Below, piece by piece: positions 61,966-64,000 of a DNA stretch of 64,000 nt. Location of the stretch: NCBI RefSeq assembly GCF_019048845.1, contig NZ_CP077426.1, positions 729,501 to 793,500 on the forward strand, read 5' to 3'. The stretch comes from Vibrio mimicus. GTDB taxonomy: Bacteria; Pseudomonadota; Gammaproteobacteria; Enterobacterales; Vibrionaceae. Numbering within the stretch: position 1 is the first letter of the stretch; the number at the start of each line of letters is the position of its first letter. Under the pieces are notes generated by a model. It was not told the DNA's origin. It worked only from the letters and a program-made list of their open reading frames with translations, and did no database searches. Both the position numbers and the translations under genes were made by a program.

Positions 61966-61996
61966 AACGCAGCCTAACCGCTGCGTTTCTTTTTTG
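61966..61996 (+). terminator. Terminator of the late tail operon
   Basis: 8-bp perfect stem AACGCAGC / GCTGCGTT with a 6-base loop and a T-run. Confidence 0.9.
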
Positions 61997-61999
61997 CCT

Positions 62000-62330
62000 G
62001 CAACTCAGCACTTCACAGCACAAGACCCAACCCAAGCCACACTCAAGCGCATACAGCCACGTAATCGACCCTTTGACCCACGGAATCCGCGCTCCTCTAC
62101 ACCCGCCCGCGCGGTTTTTGGATCACTTTTTTCGAAATTTTGGTTTAGCGAAAAACGCCACACGCCATCGAAACGGCAATAAACCGCAAAACCTTATGCA
62201 GCAAGGGGGCTGGACGATACCGCAAACCGCCGAAAGTGCCTTAAAACCACCTTTTTAAAATTTCGAAAATTGAAATTTTTTTCAGTTAATTGCAAAAATG
62301 AAGATCAGAAATGATCATGAGATTTTTATT
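62000..62330. other. Non-coding right-end DNA, candidate cos region
   Basis: No convincing gene. A C-rich stretch with CGCCCGCGCGG (near 62104-62116) is followed by very AT-rich DNA with TTTCGAAATTTT and AAATTTCGAAAATT blocks. HP1-type phages have cos between the tail operon and attP, so packaging ends may lie here. This is position-based only. Confidence 0.3.
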
Positions 62331-62565
62331 AAGTGATTGAAATATATGAAACGTCGGCGGATTCCGTCACGGTTTTAATGATCATGCGCCAGAAAATGAC
62401 GATCAGTTGATAGGCTAGCAAAGCCAAGCACAGCAAGGGATAGAGAGGATTTGACAGCAAAAACCGTTTTTCAAAAAATATCAGTGGCGAGAAGCAAACA
62501 GGCCAACAAAAAGGTGGCGGCATAAAAGCCACGAAAACAGGGTTTATTTTGGTTTCTGTCGCCAC
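62329..62565 (-). CDS. Possible small membrane protein near attR
   Basis: 78 aa with a GTG start and weak ribosome site. One good membrane helix (LYPLLCLALLAYQLIVIFW, about residues 41-59). Its start overlaps the candidate arm-site cluster, so it may be chance. If real, it is a cargo gene at the prophage edge. Confidence 0.3.
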   Translation of the reverse strand: MATETKINPVFVAFMPPPFCWPVCFSPLIFFEKRFLLSNPLYPLLCLALLAYQLIVIFWRMIIKTVTESADVSYISIT

Positions 62566-62577
62566 ATTATCGCCATT
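62556..62577. promoter_or_regulatory. Candidate right-arm integrase sites
   Basis: CTGTCGCCACA (62556-62566) is directly followed by TTATCGCCATT (62567-62577). These match the left-arm motif TTGTCGCCAyA at 29135 and 29198. Confidence 0.5.
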
Positions 62578-62633
62578 ATGATGATCATTTAAATGTAAGC
62601 TATTGTTTTTAAAGTGTATAAAAATACAGATAT

Positions 62634-62657
62634 GAAAAGGGGCTTTTCTTTTTTCTG
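62634..62657. repeat. attR core (24-bp direct repeat)
   Basis: Exact second copy of the att core at 28983-29006. Here it lacks the AGCCCC 5' arm, so it does not form the flaA terminator. Chromosomal flaC upstream DNA follows. Confidence 0.92.
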
Positions 62658-62882
62658 CATTTGTATCAGCGATTCCTCATTTCTTACTTTAAATCCAGCA
62701 TTTATCCGCTGACTAGGTAACGCTTTAGTCGCGTTAGCTACGCTTGTTTATCCCAATCATACAATCAGCCTATCTTCATGGGTATGAATCCACTTGTCGC
62801 TTATCTGTAACGCCAAATCACTTAGGTAATACGGTGCTTCATGCGTATAGATTACCTGATTTTTCATACCGACCACCAAGCA

Positions 62883-62909
62883 TAAAACTTAAGCGGATCT
62901 CCCTGATAT
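62883..62909 (+). promoter_or_regulatory. Sigma-28 promoter of flaC
   Basis: TAAAACTT - 11 bases - CCTGATAT against TAAAGTTT-N11-GCCGATAA. It lies in the 447-base gap before flaC and predicts a leader of roughly 190 bases. V. cholerae flaC is known to be FliA-dependent. Confidence 0.78.
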
Positions 62910-63038
62910 TTATACAACTTGCGTGCTAGCTCTCAAGATGCATAGATTTCATTAGGATTAGAACAAAAAAACATCTTTTTGCTAAAGGATTCATCAGCCG
63001 AGTCGCTAATAGAAGTAACTTTGAGAGAACTGCTTGGT

Positions 63039-63084
63039 TTTCCGAGACGTCGGAAACCGTTTTTGGGAATTCCGCACGTCGGAA
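63039..63084 (+). promoter_or_regulatory. Tandem hairpins in the flaC leader
   Basis: Hairpin 1: TTTCCGA (63039-63045) / TCGGAAA (63050-63056), loop GACG. Hairpin 2: TTCCG (63070-63074) / CGGAA (63080-63084), loop CACGT. The element ACGTCGGAAA is repeated with a 29-base period. Hairpin 2 ends 7 bases before the AGGAG site of flaC. Confidence 0.6.
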
Positions 63085-63104
63085 AATCAATAGGAGATAC
63101 CACT

Positions 63105-64000
63105 ATGGCGGTGAATGTAAACACCAACGTGTCAGCGATGACAGCACAACGGTACTTGACGAGCGCAACAAACGCACAACAATCGTCGATGGAACGTTTA
63201 TCTTCAGGATATAAAATTAACAGCGCAAAAGATGATGCGGCAGGTCTACAGATCTCCAACCGCTTGAACGTGCAAAGCCGTGGTTTAGGTGTCGCCGTTC
63301 GTAACGCCAACGATGGTATTTCGATGGCGCAAACTGCGGAAGGTGCGATGAAAGAGACCACCAATATTCTACAACGTATGCGTGACCTTTCTTTGCAATC
63401 CGCTAACGGTTCGAACTCAAAAGCCGACCGTGTTGCGATTCAAGAAGAAATCACCGCATTGAACGATGAGCTTAACCGCGTAGCTGAAACTACCTCGTTC
63501 GGTGGTAACAAGCTGCTTAATGGAACCTTCGCGACTAAATCGTTCCAGATTGGTGCGGATAACGGTGAAGCGGTAATGCTTAACATCAAAGACATGCGCA
63601 GTGATAACGCTTTGATGGGTGGTAAAACCTATCAAGCGGCTAACGGTAAAGATAAAAACTGGGGCGTGGAAGCGGGTAAAACCGATCTGACTATTACGCT
63701 AAAAGACAAACGCGAAGGCGATGTGACCATTTCTATCAATGCGAAAGAAGGGGATGACATCGAAGAATTAGCGACCTACATCAATGGTCAAACCGATATG
63801 ATTAAAGCATCGGTTGATGAAGAGGGTAAGTTGCAACTGTTCACTGATAACAACAAAGTCGATGGTGCGGCAACCTTTGGTGGTGCACTCGCGGGTGAGT
63901 TAGGTATCGGTGCCGCGCAAGATGTAACCGTTGATACTCTGGATGTGACTACCGTGGGTGGCGCGCAAGAGAGTGTGGCGATTGTGGATGCAGCGCTAAA
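63105..64000 (+). CDS. flaC: Flagellin FlaC (partial, runs off the window)
   Basis: The first 298 codons of a flagellin. The N-terminal D0/D1 region ([61 protein letters not shown]) is intact; the C-terminus is beyond position 64000. AGGAG lies 8 bases before the ATG. It is a paralogue of flaA, sigma-28 controlled, and separated from flaA only by the prophage. Confidence 0.95.
   Translation, partial: MAVNVNTNVSAMTAQRYLTSATNAQQSSMERLSSGYKINSAKDDAAGLQISNRLNVQSRGLGVAVRNANDGISMAQTAEGAMKETTNILQRMRDLSLQSANGSNSKADRVAIQEEITALNDELNRVAETTSFGGNKLLNGTFATKSFQIGADNGEAVMLNIKDMRSDNALMGGKTYQAANGKDKNWGVEAGKTDLTITLKDKREGDVTISINAKEGDDIEELATYINGQTDMIKASVDEEGKLQLFTDNNKVDGAATFGGALAGELGIGAAQDVTVDTLDVTTVGGAQESVAIVDAAL

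Larger units (their letters stand above)
28983..62657. mobile_element. P2/HP1-type prophage between flaA and flaC (K139/kappa-like)
   Basis: About 33.7 kb bounded by the att repeat. It has an integrase beside attL, a divergent cI/cox switch, an HUH replication initiator, P2-type capsid genes, HP1-type tail and lysis genes and a tail-operon terminator; no essential module is visibly broken, so it may be inducible. The V. cholerae phages K139 and kappa are, from memory, about 33 kb and integrate in the flaA-flaC region, so this is probably a relative of theirs. Confidence 0.95.

Noticed and set aside
62073..62258. Short ORFs of about 60 aa after the tail terminator
   Set aside because: Low-complexity, basic, no ribosome sites, and they overlap each other in different frames.
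62290..62600. Cluster of TGATCA/GATC motifs near attR as a replication origin
   Set aside because: Only a few copies with irregular spacing; AT-rich DNA makes them expected, and P2-type origins lie in the replication gene.

Overview
The window is a chromosomal segment of a Vibrio, almost certainly Vibrio cholerae or a very close relative. The flagellin sequences, the flagellar gene order (flgT / flgOP / flgNM / flgA / cheV-cheR / flgB to flgL / flaA / flaC) and the flanking hexosaminidase, copA, gltX and ompA genes match my memory of that species. No database was searched.

Layout. 1-10 kb holds housekeeping genes: a lipoprotein GH20 hexosaminidase, a copper pair (copG-like DUF411 protein plus the P-type ATPase CopA behind a MerR-type promoter), gltX, an OmpA-family porin, an unknown 168-aa protein and tRNA-Arg(CCU). 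10-28.8 kb is one arm of the flagellar regulon: the H-ring and outer-membrane genes flgT, flgO and flgP, the export chaperone and anti-sigma pair flgN/flgM behind a sigma-28-type promoter, flgA, cheV, cheR, then the rod-hook-ring genes flgB to flgJ, the hook-junction genes flgKL and the flagellin flaA. Sigma-54 (-24/-12) promoters can be read in front of flgB, flgF, flgK and flaA.

Between flaA and flaC sits a complete-looking 33.7-kb P2/HP1-type prophage (28983-62657), bounded by a 24-bp direct repeat whose left copy is the 3' half of the flaA terminator. Size, position and gene order resemble the V. cholerae K139/kappa family. Its modules from left to right are: (i) a leftward lysogeny operon cI, TerB-like/BRCT gene, small exported (Glo-like) gene, int; (ii) a rightward early operon cox, cII-like, many small genes, HUH replication initiator; (iii) a switch and accessory block with an XRE regulator, a LexA-box gene in the place of coliphage 186 tum, an Ogr-type late activator, a YhaV-like toxin-antitoxin pair and a BRO antirepressor behind a C4-like antisense RNA; (iv) P2-type head genes (portal and terminase leftward, scaffold, capsid and completion genes rightward); (v) HP1-type tail and lysis genes, with a DksA-like zinc-finger gene, holin, SAR endolysin, nested spanins, a tail chaperone with a -1 frameshift site, tape measure, baseplate, fibre and a hub-spike protein; (vi) about 0.7 kb of right-end DNA with candidate integrase arm sites. 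The chromosome resumes with the flaC promoter and the first 896 bases of flaC, which runs off the window.

Most interesting: the TerB-BRCT gene co-transcribed with the repressor, the SOS-box gene, the C4-like RNA/BRO module, the unusual toxin-antitoxin pair, the frameshifted tail chaperone, the P1-Lyz-like cysteine set in the endolysin, and tandem hairpins in the flaC leader.
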